Below are positions 15,073 to 25,429 of a stretch of DNA of 64,000 nt, piece by piece. Source of the DNA: Nonomuraea turcica (GTDB taxonomy: Bacteria; Actinomycetota; Actinomycetes; Streptosporangiales; Streptosporangiaceae); the NCBI RefSeq assembly GCF_030718205.1, contig NZ_JAUZQF010000006.1, positions 186,001 to 250,000 on the forward strand, read 5' to 3'. The notes beneath the pieces were generated by a model that was given only the letters and a program-made list of their open reading frames with translations, was not told where the DNA came from and ran no database searches. Positions within the stretch are counted from its first letter, which is position 1. The number at the start of each line of letters is the position of its first letter. Position numbers and translations under genes: made by a program.

Positions 15073-16497
15073 ATGGGGAGTCACGTGAGCGGCGGGCTTG
15101 TCGACGCGCCACCCTCCGATCCTGGCGCGCCGCCACGACGCCGCAAGCGGCCCTGGCTGCGCTGGGTGGTCGCGGTCGCGGTGACCGTCGTCCTTCTGGT
15201 CGCGGGCGTCGCGGTGGGCATCCTCGTCAAGCTCAACGGCAACATCAAGCACGAAGACGTCACCGCCGAGGATCTCGGCGCGACCCGCCCGCCCAAGGTC
15301 GCGGGCACCGCGATGAACATCCTGGTCGTCGGCTCCGACCAGCGCACCGGAAAGAACGCCAAGTACGGCAGCCACATCACGGGCGAACGCACCGACACGA
15401 TCATGCTGGTGCACGTCTCGTCGCAGCGCGACAACGCGATGGTGATCAGCTTCCCGCGCGACTCGCTGGTCCAGTTGCCGGCCTGCCGGGCCGCCGGCGG
15501 CCACCCCGGGCAGCGGCCGCACCTCGGCATGATCAACGAGTCGTTCAACTACGGCGGCATCGCCTGCACCTGGAAGACGATCGAGACCCTGACCCACATC
15601 CACATCGACCACTTCGTCAAGGTGGACTTCACCGGCTTCAAGAGCATGGTGAACGCCGTGGGCGGCGTGGAGGTCTGCCTGCCGCAGCGTGTGGACGACA
15701 CGAAGGCGCTGCTGCACCTGCCCGCCGGGCGGCAGACGCTCAACGGCGAGCAGGCGCTGGGCTACGTACGCGCCCGCTACAGCCTGGGCGACGGCTCCGA
15801 CATCGGGCGGATCCAGCGGCAGCAGATGTTCATCGCCTCGATGGTCAAGAAGGCGATGAGCGGCGAGACGCTCACCGACCCGGCCAAGCTCCTGGGCGTC
15901 CTCGACGCCGCCACGAAGGCGGTGACCACCGATCGCGGCCTGTCTCCGGGCGTCATGAAGGACCTGGCCACCAGCCTCCAGGGCCTGGACGCCGGGAAGA
16001 TCCGCTTCATCACCACGCCGTGGCACTACTCACTCAGCCAGCCCGGCCGGGTCGAGTGGGTGCAGCCGCAGGCGGAGCGGCTCTTCCGGATCGTGGCCAG
16101 GGACCAGAGCGTCGAAGGCGTCAAGGGCGGCCAGGCAAAGGTGAGCCGTTCCAAGATCCAGATCGAGCTCCGCAACGGCACCTGGCGCAGCGGGCTGGGC
16201 ACCCAGGTGGCGGCCTCGCTGGAGCAGCGCGGCTACCACATCACGAAGATCGGGGACTCGGCCCGCAAGCCGCAGCAGAAGACCACGATCCTGTACGGGC
16301 CGAACGGCGAGACCCGCGTGCCCACGCTCACGAACGACCTCCTCGGCCCCGCCGCCCTCAGGAAGGTCGCCAGCGCGACCACGAGCCGGCTGGTGCTTGT
16401 GATCGGCGACGACTGGAAGGGCCTGAAACCGCTGCGCGCGGACGACACCGAGTCGATCAAGGGCTTCGACGCCACCCACGACTCCTGCGCCGCCTGA
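15073..16497 (+). CDS. LytR-CpsA-Psr (LCP) family cell-wall glycopolymer transferase
   Basis: A 474-residue type-II membrane protein: a Pro/Arg-rich cytosolic tail, one TM at ~28-50, then the LCP catalytic domain (~80-320) with the motifs NILVVGSDQR, RTDTIMLVHV, SFPRDSLV and LGYVRARYSLGDGSDIGRIQRQQ. A LytR_C domain follows (~355-470, from IQIELRNGTWRSGLGTQVAA). LCP enzymes attach teichoic-acid- or arabinogalactan-like polymers to peptidoglycan. The ATG at 15073 or the GTG at 15088 could be used. Confidence 0.92.
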   Translation: MGSHVSGGLVDAPPSDPGAPPRRRKRPWLRWVVAVAVTVVLLVAGVAVGILVKLNGNIKHEDVTAEDLGATRPPKVAGTAMNILVVGSDQRTGKNAKYGSHITGERTDTIMLVHVSSQRDNAMVISFPRDSLVQLPACRAAGGHPGQRPHLGMINESFNYGGIACTWKTIETLTHIHIDHFVKVDFTGFKSMVNAVGGVEVCLPQRVDDTKALLHLPAGRQTLNGEQALGYVRARYSLGDGSDIGRIQRQQMFIASMVKKAMSGETLTDPAKLLGVLDAATKAVTTDRGLSPGVMKDLATSLQGLDAGKIRFITTPWHYSLSQPGRVEWVQPQAERLFRIVARDQSVEGVKGGQAKVSRSKIQIELRNGTWRSGLGTQVAASLEQRGYHITKIGDSARKPQQKTTILYGPNGETRVPTLTNDLLGPAALRKVASATTSRLVLVIGDDWKGLKPLRADDTESIKGFDATHDSCAA

Positions 16498-16533
16498 CGG
16501 CGTCCCCTACGTCCCCCTATACAGTCACCTTTC

Positions 16534-19218
16534 GTGTTGTACGGCAGAGTTGCGGAAGTCGCCGCCATCGAGGCCCTGCTCGCGTCGGCCCGCGCCGGCG
16601 AGGGACGCGCCCTGGCGCTCCGCGGCGAGGCTGGGATCGGCAAGTCCGCCCTCCTGAACTTGGCCGCCTCTCTTGCCGCGCACCAGCGGGGTCATGGGGA
16701 TGCCGGCCCGATGCGGGTGTTGCGGGCGAGCGGGATCGAGTCGGAGTCCGACCTGGCCTTCGCCGCGCTGCACCAGCTGCTGCATCCGGTGACCGGATTG
16801 CTGGACGAGCTCCCTGGGCCGCAGCGCGACGCGCTCTCCGGTGCGCTGGGTCTGGCCACCGCCCCTGCCGCGGACCGATTCCTGGTGTCGGCGGGCGTGC
16901 TGTCGCTCCTGGCCGAGGCCGCGGCGCCGGGCGGGCTGCTGTGCCTGGTCGACGACGTGCAGTGGTTCGATCGAGCCTCGGCGGACGCGCTGCTGTTCGC
17001 GGCCAGGCGGCTGCGGACCGAGGGCGTCGCGGTGCTCCTGGCCGTACGCGGGGACGCCGTGCTGAAGGGCGTGCCCGAGTTGCGGGTCGGCGGGCTGGAC
17101 GAGGAGAGCTCCGGGCGGCTCCTCGCCGCCGCCGTCACCGTCGCGCCCGAGGTCAGGACGCGGCTGGCGGCCCTGACCGGCGGCAACCCGCTCGTGCTCC
17201 GCGAGATCGCCGCGTCGCTGTCGCCTGAGCAGCTCGCCGGGCGTGCGCCGTTGCCGGATCCGCTGCCGGGCGGGGAGCAGTTGTTCGGCGAGCAGGTGGC
17301 CCGGCTGTCCCCGCCGGCCCGCCGCCTCCTGCTGCTGGCGTCCGTGGAGAGCGAGCTCGCCATGGTCCTGCGTGCCGCCACCCACCTCGCCGACTCCTGG
17401 CCGGACACCCCCGGCGAGCCGGGAGCCGAAGGGGTGCTGCACGAGGTGGAAATGGCTGGGTTGGTGACGGTGTCCGATGGAATGATCAGGTTCCGGCATC
17501 CGCTCATCAGGTCGGCCGTGTATGCCGCCGCCACCTCCGTACAGCTCCGCGCCGCGCACGCCGCCCTGGCCGCGCTGGTGGACGACGATCGGCGCGCCCT
17601 ACACTTGGCCGCCGCGACGGTCGGCAGGGACGAGAACGTCGCCGCCGAGCTGGCGGCATCCGCGGAGCGGGCACGGGCCAGGGGCGGGTACGGCGACGCC
17701 GCGACGGCCCTCGCCCGATCGGCCGAGCTCACCCCCGACCCGCTCCTGAGGGCGGAACGACTCAAGGACGCCGCCACCGCCGCCTGGCTCGGCGGCCGTC
17801 CCGGGCAGGCCCAAACCCACCTCGCCGAGGCCCGCGAACTCGCCGAAAGCCATGGGCCCGTGGAGCACGGCCGGCTGCTGGAGGAGCTCGCGCAGTTGCG
17901 CGGACGCTTCGAGCTGAACTCCGGCGACGCCGCGGAGGCGGTGCGGATCCTGGCGTCGGGCGCGACCATCGCCATGCTGGCCGACGCCAGCGAGGCCGCG
18001 AGTTACGTGGGCGACGTACGGGCCATCGTGGAGCTGGGACGGCGGGCCAGGGCACATCCGACCGGCTTCCTGCGGGACGTGGTGACCGGGATCGGCGCCA
18101 TGCTGGAGGACGGCACCGGCGCGGAGCTCTTGCGCGGCGCGCTGGCCCGGGCCGGCGAGCTGACCGGGACGGCAGAGCTGCTGTGGGCGTCGGCGGCGGC
18201 CAGCTACCTCGGAGAGGCCGACGTGTCCGCGGAGCTCGTCGAGCGGGCCGGGCGAGCCGCCAGGGTGTCGGGCATGGTCGGGCAACTGCCGGTCGTGCTG
18301 GAGTTCGTCTCGACGGCCGAGCGGTTCAAGGGCAGGCTCGCCGAGAGCGCGGCCATCGCCGAGGAGGGCCTGGAGCTGGCACGCGAGGCGGGGTACACCA
18401 ATTCCGTCGCCGCCCACCTGGCGAACCTGGCCGTGGTGTCGGCCTTGCGGGGCGAGGAGGAGCAGTGCCGCCGCCAGGCCGAGGAGGCGCTGGCCATCGC
18501 GATCCCGCACCGCATCGGCCTGCGCGCGGGCGTGGCCGCGTACGCGCTGGCGATGCTGGACCTGGGCCTGGGCCGGTACGCGGCGGCGCACGCCCGGTTC
18601 ACGGCGATCACCACGGCCGGCCCCGGAGCCGGTCACCCGACGGTGGTCTGGCGCTCGACGCCTGACCGGGTGGAAGCCGCCGTGGCGGCCGGCGAGCACG
18701 AGGCGGCCCGGGAGGCGCTGGCCGCGTATGAGAGATGGGCGGCGCACGCCACCACGGACGAGTCGAAGGCGCTGCTGGCCCGCTGCCGTGCCCTCCTCGG
18801 CGGCGAGAGCGGCCTGTTCGAGGAGGCCCTGCGCCGCCACGGCGAGCCGTTCGAGCAGGCGCGCACCGCGCTGCTGTACGGCGAGCGCCTGCGCCGCGCG
18901 CAGCAGCCCGGCCAGGCGCGGCACCACCTTCGCGCGGCGTGGGAGGCGTTCGACCGGCTGGGCGCCGCACCGTGGGCCCGGCGGGCGCAGGGCGAGCTGC
19001 GAGCGGCGGGCGAGGCCGCGGCCCGGCCGGAGAGCGACGCCGCGGCCGCGCTGACCCCCCAGGAGCTGCGGATCGCCCGGCTGGTAGCGGAGGGGGCCTC
19101 CAGCAAGGAGGTCGCGGCCAGGCTGTTCCTCAGCCCCCGCACCGTCGAGTACCACCTCTACAAGATCTATCCCAAGCTCGGGATCACGACCCGTACTGAG
19201 CTCGCCCGCCTGCTGTGA
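16534..19218 (+). CDS. Large ATP-binding LuxR-family (LAL) transcriptional regulator
   Basis: 894 residues. An N-terminal AAA/STAND ATPase has a Walker A motif (GEAGIGKSALL) at ~31-40 and a Walker B motif (LLCLVDDVQWFD) at ~128-140. A long alpha-helical, TPR-like middle follows. A C-terminal LuxR helix-turn-helix lies at ~835-894 (LTPQELRIARLVAEGASSKE). Such regulators often sit in secondary-metabolism or catabolic loci. The target here could be the following hydrolase gene, which has a palindrome upstream. The start is GTG. Confidence 0.92.
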   Translation: MLYGRVAEVAAIEALLASARAGEGRALALRGEAGIGKSALLNLAASLAAHQRGHGDAGPMRVLRASGIESESDLAFAALHQLLHPVTGLLDELPGPQRDALSGALGLATAPAADRFLVSAGVLSLLAEAAAPGGLLCLVDDVQWFDRASADALLFAARRLRTEGVAVLLAVRGDAVLKGVPELRVGGLDEESSGRLLAAAVTVAPEVRTRLAALTGGNPLVLREIAASLSPEQLAGRAPLPDPLPGGEQLFGEQVARLSPPARRLLLLASVESELAMVLRAATHLADSWPDTPGEPGAEGVLHEVEMAGLVTVSDGMIRFRHPLIRSAVYAAATSVQLRAAHAALAALVDDDRRALHLAAATVGRDENVAAELAASAERARARGGYGDAATALARSAELTPDPLLRAERLKDAATAAWLGGRPGQAQTHLAEARELAESHGPVEHGRLLEELAQLRGRFELNSGDAAEAVRILASGATIAMLADASEAASYVGDVRAIVELGRRARAHPTGFLRDVVTGIGAMLEDGTGAELLRGALARAGELTGTAELLWASAAASYLGEADVSAELVERAGRAARVSGMVGQLPVVLEFVSTAERFKGRLAESAAIAEEGLELAREAGYTNSVAAHLANLAVVSALRGEEEQCRRQAEEALAIAIPHRIGLRAGVAAYALAMLDLGLGRYAAAHARFTAITTAGPGAGHPTVVWRSTPDRVEAAVAAGEHEAAREALAAYERWAAHATTDESKALLARCRALLGGESGLFEEALRRHGEPFEQARTALLYGERLRRAQQPGQARHHLRAAWEAFDRLGAAPWARRAQGELRAAGEAAARPESDAAAALTPQELRIARLVAEGASSKEVAARLFLSPRTVEYHLYKIYPKLGITTRTELARLL

Positions 19219-19222
19219 AGGC

Positions 19223-19236
19223 CAGTAGGACTACTG
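19223..19236. promoter_or_regulatory. 14-bp palindrome upstream of the alpha/beta hydrolase
   Basis: CAGTAG-GA-CTACTG is a perfect inverted repeat 36 bases before the hydrolase start codon. The half-site resembles the ACTACT/AGTAGT element at 11437-11456. It is a candidate operator. Confidence 0.4.
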
Positions 19237-19271
19237 AAGGCATCCGTAATCGTCCGGGGCAAGCTTGAGCC

Positions 19272-20171
19272 ATGCAAACGAACATGATCAACATTGACGG
19301 CGTGGAACTCTGGACCGAGGAGTTCGGGGACGCCACGCACCCGCCGATCCTGCTGGTGATGGGGTCGATGACGCAGGGAATCCTGTGGCCGGACGAGTTC
19401 GTCGGGCGGCTGGCCGCGGCCGGGCGCCGGGTCATCAGGTACGACCACCGCGACACCGGCAAGTCGGCCACCTTCGACTTCGAGCAGCAGCCGTACACAT
19501 GGCTGGACATCAGGGACGACGTGCTCCGTGTGATGGACGCCTACGGGCTGGACAGCGCGCACCTCGTCTGCCACTCGGCGGGCGGGCTGCTCGGCCAGCT
19601 GATCGCCGTCGAGCAACCGGAACGGGTGCGCACGCTCACCGTGATCGGCTCCTCGCCGCTGGGCGGACGCGAGGGCGAGGTGCTGCTGCGCGCGCTCACC
19701 GGGCAGCCGCAGCCGGAGGGCAGCCTGCCGCCGCCCAGGCCGGAGTTCGTGGAGTACTTCACGAAGCTGATCACTGCGCCACCGCCCGCGGACCGGCGCG
19801 AGCAAGTGGAGCGCATGATCGCGGAGGCACGGGTGCTGCACGGCACCGGGCTGCCGTTCGACGAGGACGCGGAGCGGCACCTGCAGGAGCGGGTGCTGGA
19901 GCGGGCCCGCGACCTGTCGGCCGTGGTCAACCACCGTCTGGCGCACGCGGCCAACCCGGACATCGAGCCGGCGGACGCACTGGGCAAGGTGCAGGCGCCG
20001 ACCCTGGTCATCGAGGGCACGCACGAGCCGGTCAAGCCCGGCCACAGCGCGATCATCGCCGAGCGGATCCCGGGCGCGGAGCTGCTGATGATCGACGGCA
20101 TGGGGCACATGCTGGCGCCCCAGACGTACGAGGAGCTGGCCACGGCCATCGTCCGGCACACGGAACGTTAG
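19272..20171 (+). CDS. Alpha/beta-fold hydrolase
   Basis: A 299-residue alpha/beta hydrolase. The oxyanion region (LLVMGSM), the nucleophile elbow CHSAGGLLG with the catalytic serine, and a late GMGHMLAP segment with the catalytic His are visible, together with YDHRDTGKS, typical of the aclacinomycin methylesterase/RdmC and chloroperoxidase-like group. The product is presumably an esterase or hydrolase; the substrate is unknown. It is convergent with the TetR gene and overlaps it by four bases. Confidence 0.88.
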   Translation: MQTNMINIDGVELWTEEFGDATHPPILLVMGSMTQGILWPDEFVGRLAAAGRRVIRYDHRDTGKSATFDFEQQPYTWLDIRDDVLRVMDAYGLDSAHLVCHSAGGLLGQLIAVEQPERVRTLTVIGSSPLGGREGEVLLRALTGQPQPEGSLPPPRPEFVEYFTKLITAPPPADRREQVERMIAEARVLHGTGLPFDEDAERHLQERVLERARDLSAVVNHRLAHAANPDIEPADALGKVQAPTLVIEGTHEPVKPGHSAIIAERIPGAELLMIDGMGHMLAPQTYEELATAIVRHTER

Positions 20172-20773
20172 GCGATGAAGCCCGAGAGGGCGGCGAGCGC
20201 GTCCACGACCTGGCGGGCGTCGGGCGTGCTCGCCGGGTCGAGCAGCCACTGCAGCATGAGCCCGTCCGTGATCGCCACCACCACCGACACCAGCACCTCG
20301 GGCGACACCGGCGGCTCGACGCCGAGCTGCGCCGCCGCCCTCCTGATCATGTCGGCGCCTGCCTGCCGCGTCCGGGCGTAGGCCTCGGCCAGCTTTTCCC
20401 GCAGCACGGGCTCGCGCAACGCCGCCGGGTAGCCCTCGACGCACAGGACGAGCTGCGGCCGCATCTCCTCGAACACGTCGACCAGCGCGGCCATGGCCCG
20501 CTCCAGCATCTCTCTGGGGCTGCTCAGCTCCGTGCCGAACAACGACCGCTCGACGTATGCGGTCCACTGGTCGAAGACGCCGGCTATGGCCTCGTTGAGC
20601 AGCGCGTCCTTGCCACCGAAGTGGTAGCCGATGGAGGCCAGGTTGGTGCCGGAGGCGGCGACCAGGTCTCGGGCGGTGGTGCGGGCATAGCCCTTCTCCT
20701 GCAGGCAGGCCACCGCGCCCGCCAGCAACTTCTCCCGGTATCCACCGGCCTCTGTTCGCGCCACGCGATCCAT
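20168..20773 (-). CDS. TetR-family regulator of the adjacent P450
   Basis: 201 residues with an N-terminal TetR helix-turn-helix (ARTTARDLVAASGTNLASIGYHFGGKDALL, residues ~28-57) and a C-terminal ligand domain. It is divergent from the cytochrome P450 gene, and a long inverted repeat lies between them, so it most likely represses itself and the P450. Confidence 0.9.
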   Translation of the reverse strand: MDRVARTEAGGYREKLLAGAVACLQEKGYARTTARDLVAASGTNLASIGYHFGGKDALLNEAIAGVFDQWTAYVERSLFGTELSSPREMLERAMAALVDVFEEMRPQLVLCVEGYPAALREPVLREKLAEAYARTRQAGADMIRRAAAQLGVEPPVSPEVLVSVVVAITDGLMLQWLLDPASTPDARQVVDALAALSGFIA

Positions 20774-20780
20774 GCTACAG

Positions 20781-20813
20781 ATGTATACGAGCGTCTATGA
20801 CGTACGTATACAT
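20781..20813. promoter_or_regulatory. TetR operator candidate between tetR and P450
   Basis: ATGTATACG at 20781-20789 is the exact complement of CGTATACAT at 20805-20813, with a 15-base spacer. The repeat fills the gap between the TetR start (20773) and the P450 start (20831). Confidence 0.7.
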
Positions 20814-20830
20814 CCATGAGGAGGTTCGAG

Positions 20831-22111
20831 ATGCTCCCTCCGGGACCAAAGCTTCCGTCGCTGGTGCAGACCGCGTGGTTCATGCGGGACTCGCCCGGCC
20901 TGATGGAGAGCCTGCACCGCAGGTACGGGCCCATCTTCACGGCGCGATACGCGGGCTTCCCGCCGGAGGTCTACGTGACCACCGCGGAGCTCGCCGCGCA
21001 GGTCTACCAGACCGACCAGGGCGGCGGGCGCGCAGGTGAGGCGCGGCGCGACTTCCTGGAGCACATGGTCGGCGCGCACTCGGTGCTCACGCTGGACGGC
21101 GACGACTGGTGGCGGCACCGTAAGCTGCTCAACCCGCCGCTGCGGGCCAGGCAGGTCGCCGGCTACCACGACGAGATCACCGCGATCGCGGCGGAGAAGA
21201 TCGCGACCTGGCCGCTGGGCAGGCCGTTCGCGCTCCGCGAGCGGATGCAGGACATCACGCTGGAGATCATCATCAGGCTGATCTTCGGCATCCGGGACGC
21301 CGGGCGGGTCCGCAGGCTCCGGGCGCTGCTCCCTGAGCTGATCGAGACTGGCGGGTCCATGCAGCTCCTCGCCCTGCCCGAGCGGCTGCGCGGCCTGGCG
21401 GCGCGGGTGCCGTTCCTGGCGTCCGGGCGGTTCGTCCGGCTCAGGGCCGAGGTGGACACGATCCTGTTCGACGAGATCCGCCGCCGCCGCGCGACGCCGG
21501 GCGGTACGGATGTGCTCGGCAGGTTGCTCGAGACCGAGCTGGGCGACCAGGAGATCCGCGACGAGCTGGTCACCATGCTGATCGCCGGCCACGAGACCAC
21601 CGCGACCGGCCTGGCCTGGGCCTTCGAGCGGCTCCTGCGCATGCCCGACATCCTGGAGCGGCTGCCGGACGACGAGCCCTACCTCGACGCGGTGGTCAAG
21701 GAGGTGCTACGCGTCCGGCCCGTCGTCTATGAGGCGCCACGCCTGCTCGACGTCCCGCTCCGGCTGGGCGAATACGAGATCCCGGCCGGCTGGTACGCCG
21801 GGCCGTACATCCCGCTCGTGCACCGTGACCCCGAAGCGTTCCCCTCTCCCGAGGAGTTCCGCCCGGAACGCTTCATGGACGGGCACCAGAACAGAGCCTG
21901 GATGCCCTTCGGCGGCGGCCGGCGCTTCTGCGTCGGCGCGCAGCTCGCGCTTTTGGAGATGCGGGTCATCATTCGCGAGGTGCTGAACCGCCTGGAGCTC
22001 TCGGCGCCCGATCAGGCGCCGGAGGCCAGGCGGCTGAAGAACGTCACCCTCGCACCCGCGAAGCTGACCCGCGTCATTGCGCGCGCTCGGACTCCTGCTC
22101 GGATGCCGTAG
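20831..22111 (+). CDS. Cytochrome P450
   Basis: 426 residues with the I-helix motif AGHETTATGLAWAF, the ExxR motif EVLRVRP, the meander, and the heme loop FGGGRRFCVGAQLA with ligand Cys367. It has the look of the CYP110/CYP4-like bacterial group, which oxidises fatty acids, terpenes or other hydrophobic substrates. I chose the ATG at 20831 (MLPPGPKLP) because AGGAGG lies at the right distance before it; the in-frame ATG at 20816 has no such site. Electron-transfer partners are not encoded nearby. Its 3' end overlaps the DUF3073 gene on the other strand. Confidence 0.92.
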   Translation: MLPPGPKLPSLVQTAWFMRDSPGLMESLHRRYGPIFTARYAGFPPEVYVTTAELAAQVYQTDQGGGRAGEARRDFLEHMVGAHSVLTLDGDDWWRHRKLLNPPLRARQVAGYHDEITAIAAEKIATWPLGRPFALRERMQDITLEIIIRLIFGIRDAGRVRRLRALLPELIETGGSMQLLALPERLRGLAARVPFLASGRFVRLRAEVDTILFDEIRRRRATPGGTDVLGRLLETELGDQEIRDELVTMLIAGHETTATGLAWAFERLLRMPDILERLPDDEPYLDAVVKEVLRVRPVVYEAPRLLDVPLRLGEYEIPAGWYAGPYIPLVHRDPEAFPSPEEFRPERFMDGHQNRAWMPFGGGRRFCVGAQLALLEMRVIIREVLNRLELSAPDQAPEARRLKNVTLAPAKLTRVIARARTPARMP

Positions 22112-22244
22112 ACGAGTGGCTCTCCTCGTGCCGCGTGTCGGCACCGAGCTCCTCGCGGAGCCGGTCGTAGTCGATGTTGTGGTTGGTGTACTTCAGCTGG
22201 CGAGCGACCTTCGTCTGCTTCGCCTTGGCTCTTCCTCGGCCCAT
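22074..22244 (-). CDS. DUF3073 family small protein
   Basis: A 56-residue product starting MGRGRAKAKQTKVARQLKY, the hallmark of the actinobacterial DUF3073 family. The rest is acidic and low in complexity. The ATG at 22244 follows GGGAG on the minus strand. The last 38 bases overlap the end of the P450 gene in antisense. The molecular role is unknown, though the family is widely conserved in actinomycetes. Confidence 0.85.
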   Translation of the reverse strand: MGRGRAKAKQTKVARQLKYTNHNIDYDRLREELGADTRHEESHSSTASEQESERAQ

Positions 22245-22331
22245 GGCTACTCCCTAGTCCCCGCTGTCATGCTATCCAACAACATGGTGACTTGAAGAAT
22301 TATGCAACTCCGCTGGATTAGTCTGGGCTAT

Positions 22332-22664
22332 ATGCACGTGGAGGTCTATCAGGCCAAGGCCGACTTCTTCCGAACGCTCGGCCACCCCGCTCGCATCAGA
22401 GTGTTGGAGCTACTCCAGGAAGGGCCGCTACCCGTCAGGGATCTACTGGCCCAGATCGACATCGAGCCGTCGAGCCTCTCCCAGCAGCTCGCAGTCCTGC
22501 GCAGGGCCGGCATCGTGAGCGCGATCCGCGAGGGCAGCACCGTGGTCTACACACTGGCCACACCGGAGCTGGCCGAACTACTCGGCTCCGCCCGCCGCAT
22601 CCTCACCGACATGCTCGCCGACCAAGGGGAGCTGCTCGCGGAGTTGCGCGCGGAGGTCACCTAG
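22332..22664 (+). CDS. ArsR/SmtB-family winged-helix regulator
   Basis: 110 residues with an ArsR-type winged helix: FFRTLGHPARIRVLELL, then DLLAQIDIEPSSLSQQLAVL as the recognition helix and REGSTVVYTLATPELAELL as the wing. There is no ELCVCDL-type cysteine motif, so a metal sensor of the classic ArsR type is unlikely. I use the ATG at 22332, which gives the family length; an earlier ATG at 22302 is in frame. The target is unknown. Confidence 0.87.
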   Translation: MHVEVYQAKADFFRTLGHPARIRVLELLQEGPLPVRDLLAQIDIEPSSLSQQLAVLRRAGIVSAIREGSTVVYTLATPELAELLGSARRILTDMLADQGELLAELRAEVT

Positions 22665-22716
22665 CGAACGGACACCAGGCCGCAGGCGGAAGGGCAGATC
22701 CATTAGGCTCTCGTCC

Positions 22717-23594
<878 letters not shown>

Positions 23595-23595
<1 letters not shown>

Positions 23596-24509
23596 TGCGG
23601 ATCACGGTCCCACCGGCCCTGACCGCGTCCCACGTCAAGTACGACGGGGAGGCCGGGCGTGCCTGGTCCGCCGGGCTCCCCGCGCTGGCCGAGCGCTACC
23701 TGGAGGAATGGGAGCTGCGGCTCGACGGCGAGCCCGGGCACGGCGTGGTGTCGCTGGTGCTGCCGGTGCTTCGCACGGACGGCACCAAGGCCGCTCTGAA
23801 GCTGCAGCCGGTCACCGACGAGAACGCCACCGAGGCGATGGGGCTGCGTGCCTGGGACGGGGACGCGTCGGTGCGACTGCTCGCTTCCGACCCCGGCACC
23901 GGCACCCTGCTGCTGGAGCGGCTGCACGCCGACCGCCCTCTTTCGGCCCTGCCCGACGACATCGAGGCGCTGACGATCCTCACCGAGCTGCTCGCCCGGC
24001 TCGTCGCCCACCCCGCGCCCGAGGGCATGCGCCGCCTCGGCGACATCGCGCAGGCGATGCTCGACGACGTGGACAAGGCGCTCACGAAGCTGCCCCGTGA
24101 CCGGGACCGCCGCTGGCTGCGCTGGTGCGCGGACGCGGTCGCCGAGCTCGTCTCCGAGCCCGGCGACCGGCTGCTGCACTGGGACCTGCACTACGACAAC
24201 GTGCTGGCGGCCGACCGGGAGCCGTGGCTGTCCATCGACCCCAAGCCGCTGGCCGGCGACCCGGGGTTCGACCTCGCGCCCGCCCTGTGGAACCGGTGGG
24301 ACGACGTGGTCGCCACCGGCGACGTGACCCGGGCGGTGCTGCGCCGCTTCGACCTGATGGTGGACGGGCTCGGCCTCGATCCCCAGCGGGCGGCCGGCTG
24401 GACGATCGGCCGGATGCTGCAGAACGCCCTGTGGGACGTCGAGGACGGCGAGCGCGAGCTCAACGAGATCGGCCTCGCCGTCGCCGAGGCCGTACGCGTC
24501 AGGTCGTGA
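23595..24509 (+). CDS. APH(6)/hydroxyurea-type phosphotransferase
   Basis: A 304-residue kinase-fold protein with the catalytic loop LLHWDLHYDNVLAA (Asp197) and the metal-binding SIDPKPLAGDPGFDLA, typical of the streptomycin 6-kinase/hydroxyurea phosphotransferase group (APH_6_hur). Members inactivate streptomycin or similar molecules, but actinomycete paralogues often have unknown substrates. Its ATG overlaps the menB stop, so it is co-translated with a menaquinone enzyme. The frame is open far upstream, but that part is only the menB shadow. Confidence 0.85.
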
Positions 24510-25422
24510 TGACGACCTTCCCCTGGCCGTGGCCGGCCTCGATCTCCCGGTGCGCGTCCGCGGCCTCCTCCAGCCGGTACGCCCGCCGCACCGGGAACCT
24601 GAAGCGGCCCTCGGCGTACAACGCGGCGTAGCGCCCGAGCCGCTCGGCCAACCGCTCGCCCCGAACGAGCTTGACTCCTAGCTCGGCCGCCTTTCCGTGC
24701 TCGACCAGGGTGACGATCCGCCCGCGGTCGGACACCAGCTCCAACGAGACCTCCAAAGCATGGCCTCCGGCCCCGTCCAGGGCGGCGTCGATCCCGCCCG
24801 GCGCGAGCGCCCGCACCCGGTCGGCCAGACCCTCCCCGTAGCGGACCGGGATGGCGCCGAGGTCGCGCAGGTAGTCGTGGTTCACCTCGCGGGCGGTGCC
24901 GATCACGGTCACCCCCCGCATCCTGGCGATCTGCACGGCGGCCGTCCCCACGGATCCGGCCGCGCCGTGCACGAGCAGCGTCTCTCCCTCCTTGACGCCG
25001 AGCCCGTCCAGGGCCAGCTCGGCCGTCTGCACGCCCGCGGTGAGCCCGCCGGCCACCTCCCACGGCACCTCTGCGGGCTTGGGCGCCACGTTCGCCCCGT
25101 TCACCACGATGTACTCGGCGTAGGCATAGAGCGCCGAGAACCCCAGCACCTCGTCCCCGGCCGACACCCCGGTCACGCCTTCGCCCACCTGGTCGACCAC
25201 ACCCGCGAACTCGTTGCCCGGAATGCGCGGGTAAGGGACCTCGTCCAGGTAAGGCGGCAACCAGCCCGCCCGTACGGCCGTGTCGAACGGCTGCACGCCG
25301 GCCGCCCGCACCCGCACGCGTACCTGCCCCGGACCCGCCTGGGGCGCCGGGAGCTCCATCACTTTCAGTACCTCGGGACCACCGGGCTCAGCGAAAGCCG
25401 CCGCCCTCATCACTTCGCTCAT
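24499..25422 (-). CDS. NADP-dependent quinone oxidoreductase (zinc-independent MDR family), SoxR-box controlled
   Basis: 307 residues: a GroES-like N-terminus (GGPEVLKVMELPAPQAGPGQ, then IPGNEFAGVV) and a Rossmann domain with the NADP loop HGAAGSVGTAAVQIARMRG. There are no zinc cysteines, so it is a quinone-reductase-like MDR. A SoxR-type box with a 19-bp-spaced promoter lies directly upstream, and the predicted transcription start falls about at the ATG (25422). An internal ATG four codons later is an alternative start. It is convergent with the phosphotransferase and overlaps its 3' end by 11 bases. Confidence 0.9.
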   Translation of the reverse strand: MSEVMRAAAFAEPGGPEVLKVMELPAPQAGPGQVRVRVRAAGVQPFDTAVRAGWLPPYLDEVPYPRIPGNEFAGVVDQVGEGVTGVSAGDEVLGFSALYAYAEYIVVNGANVAPKPAEVPWEVAGGLTAGVQTAELALDGLGVKEGETLLVHGAAGSVGTAAVQIARMRGVTVIGTAREVNHDYLRDLGAIPVRYGEGLADRVRALAPGGIDAALDGAGGHALEVSLELVSDRGRIVTLVEHGKAAELGVKLVRGERLAERLGRYAALYAEGRFRFPVRRAYRLEEAADAHREIEAGHGQGKVVITT

Positions 25423-25429
25423 GCGCCCC

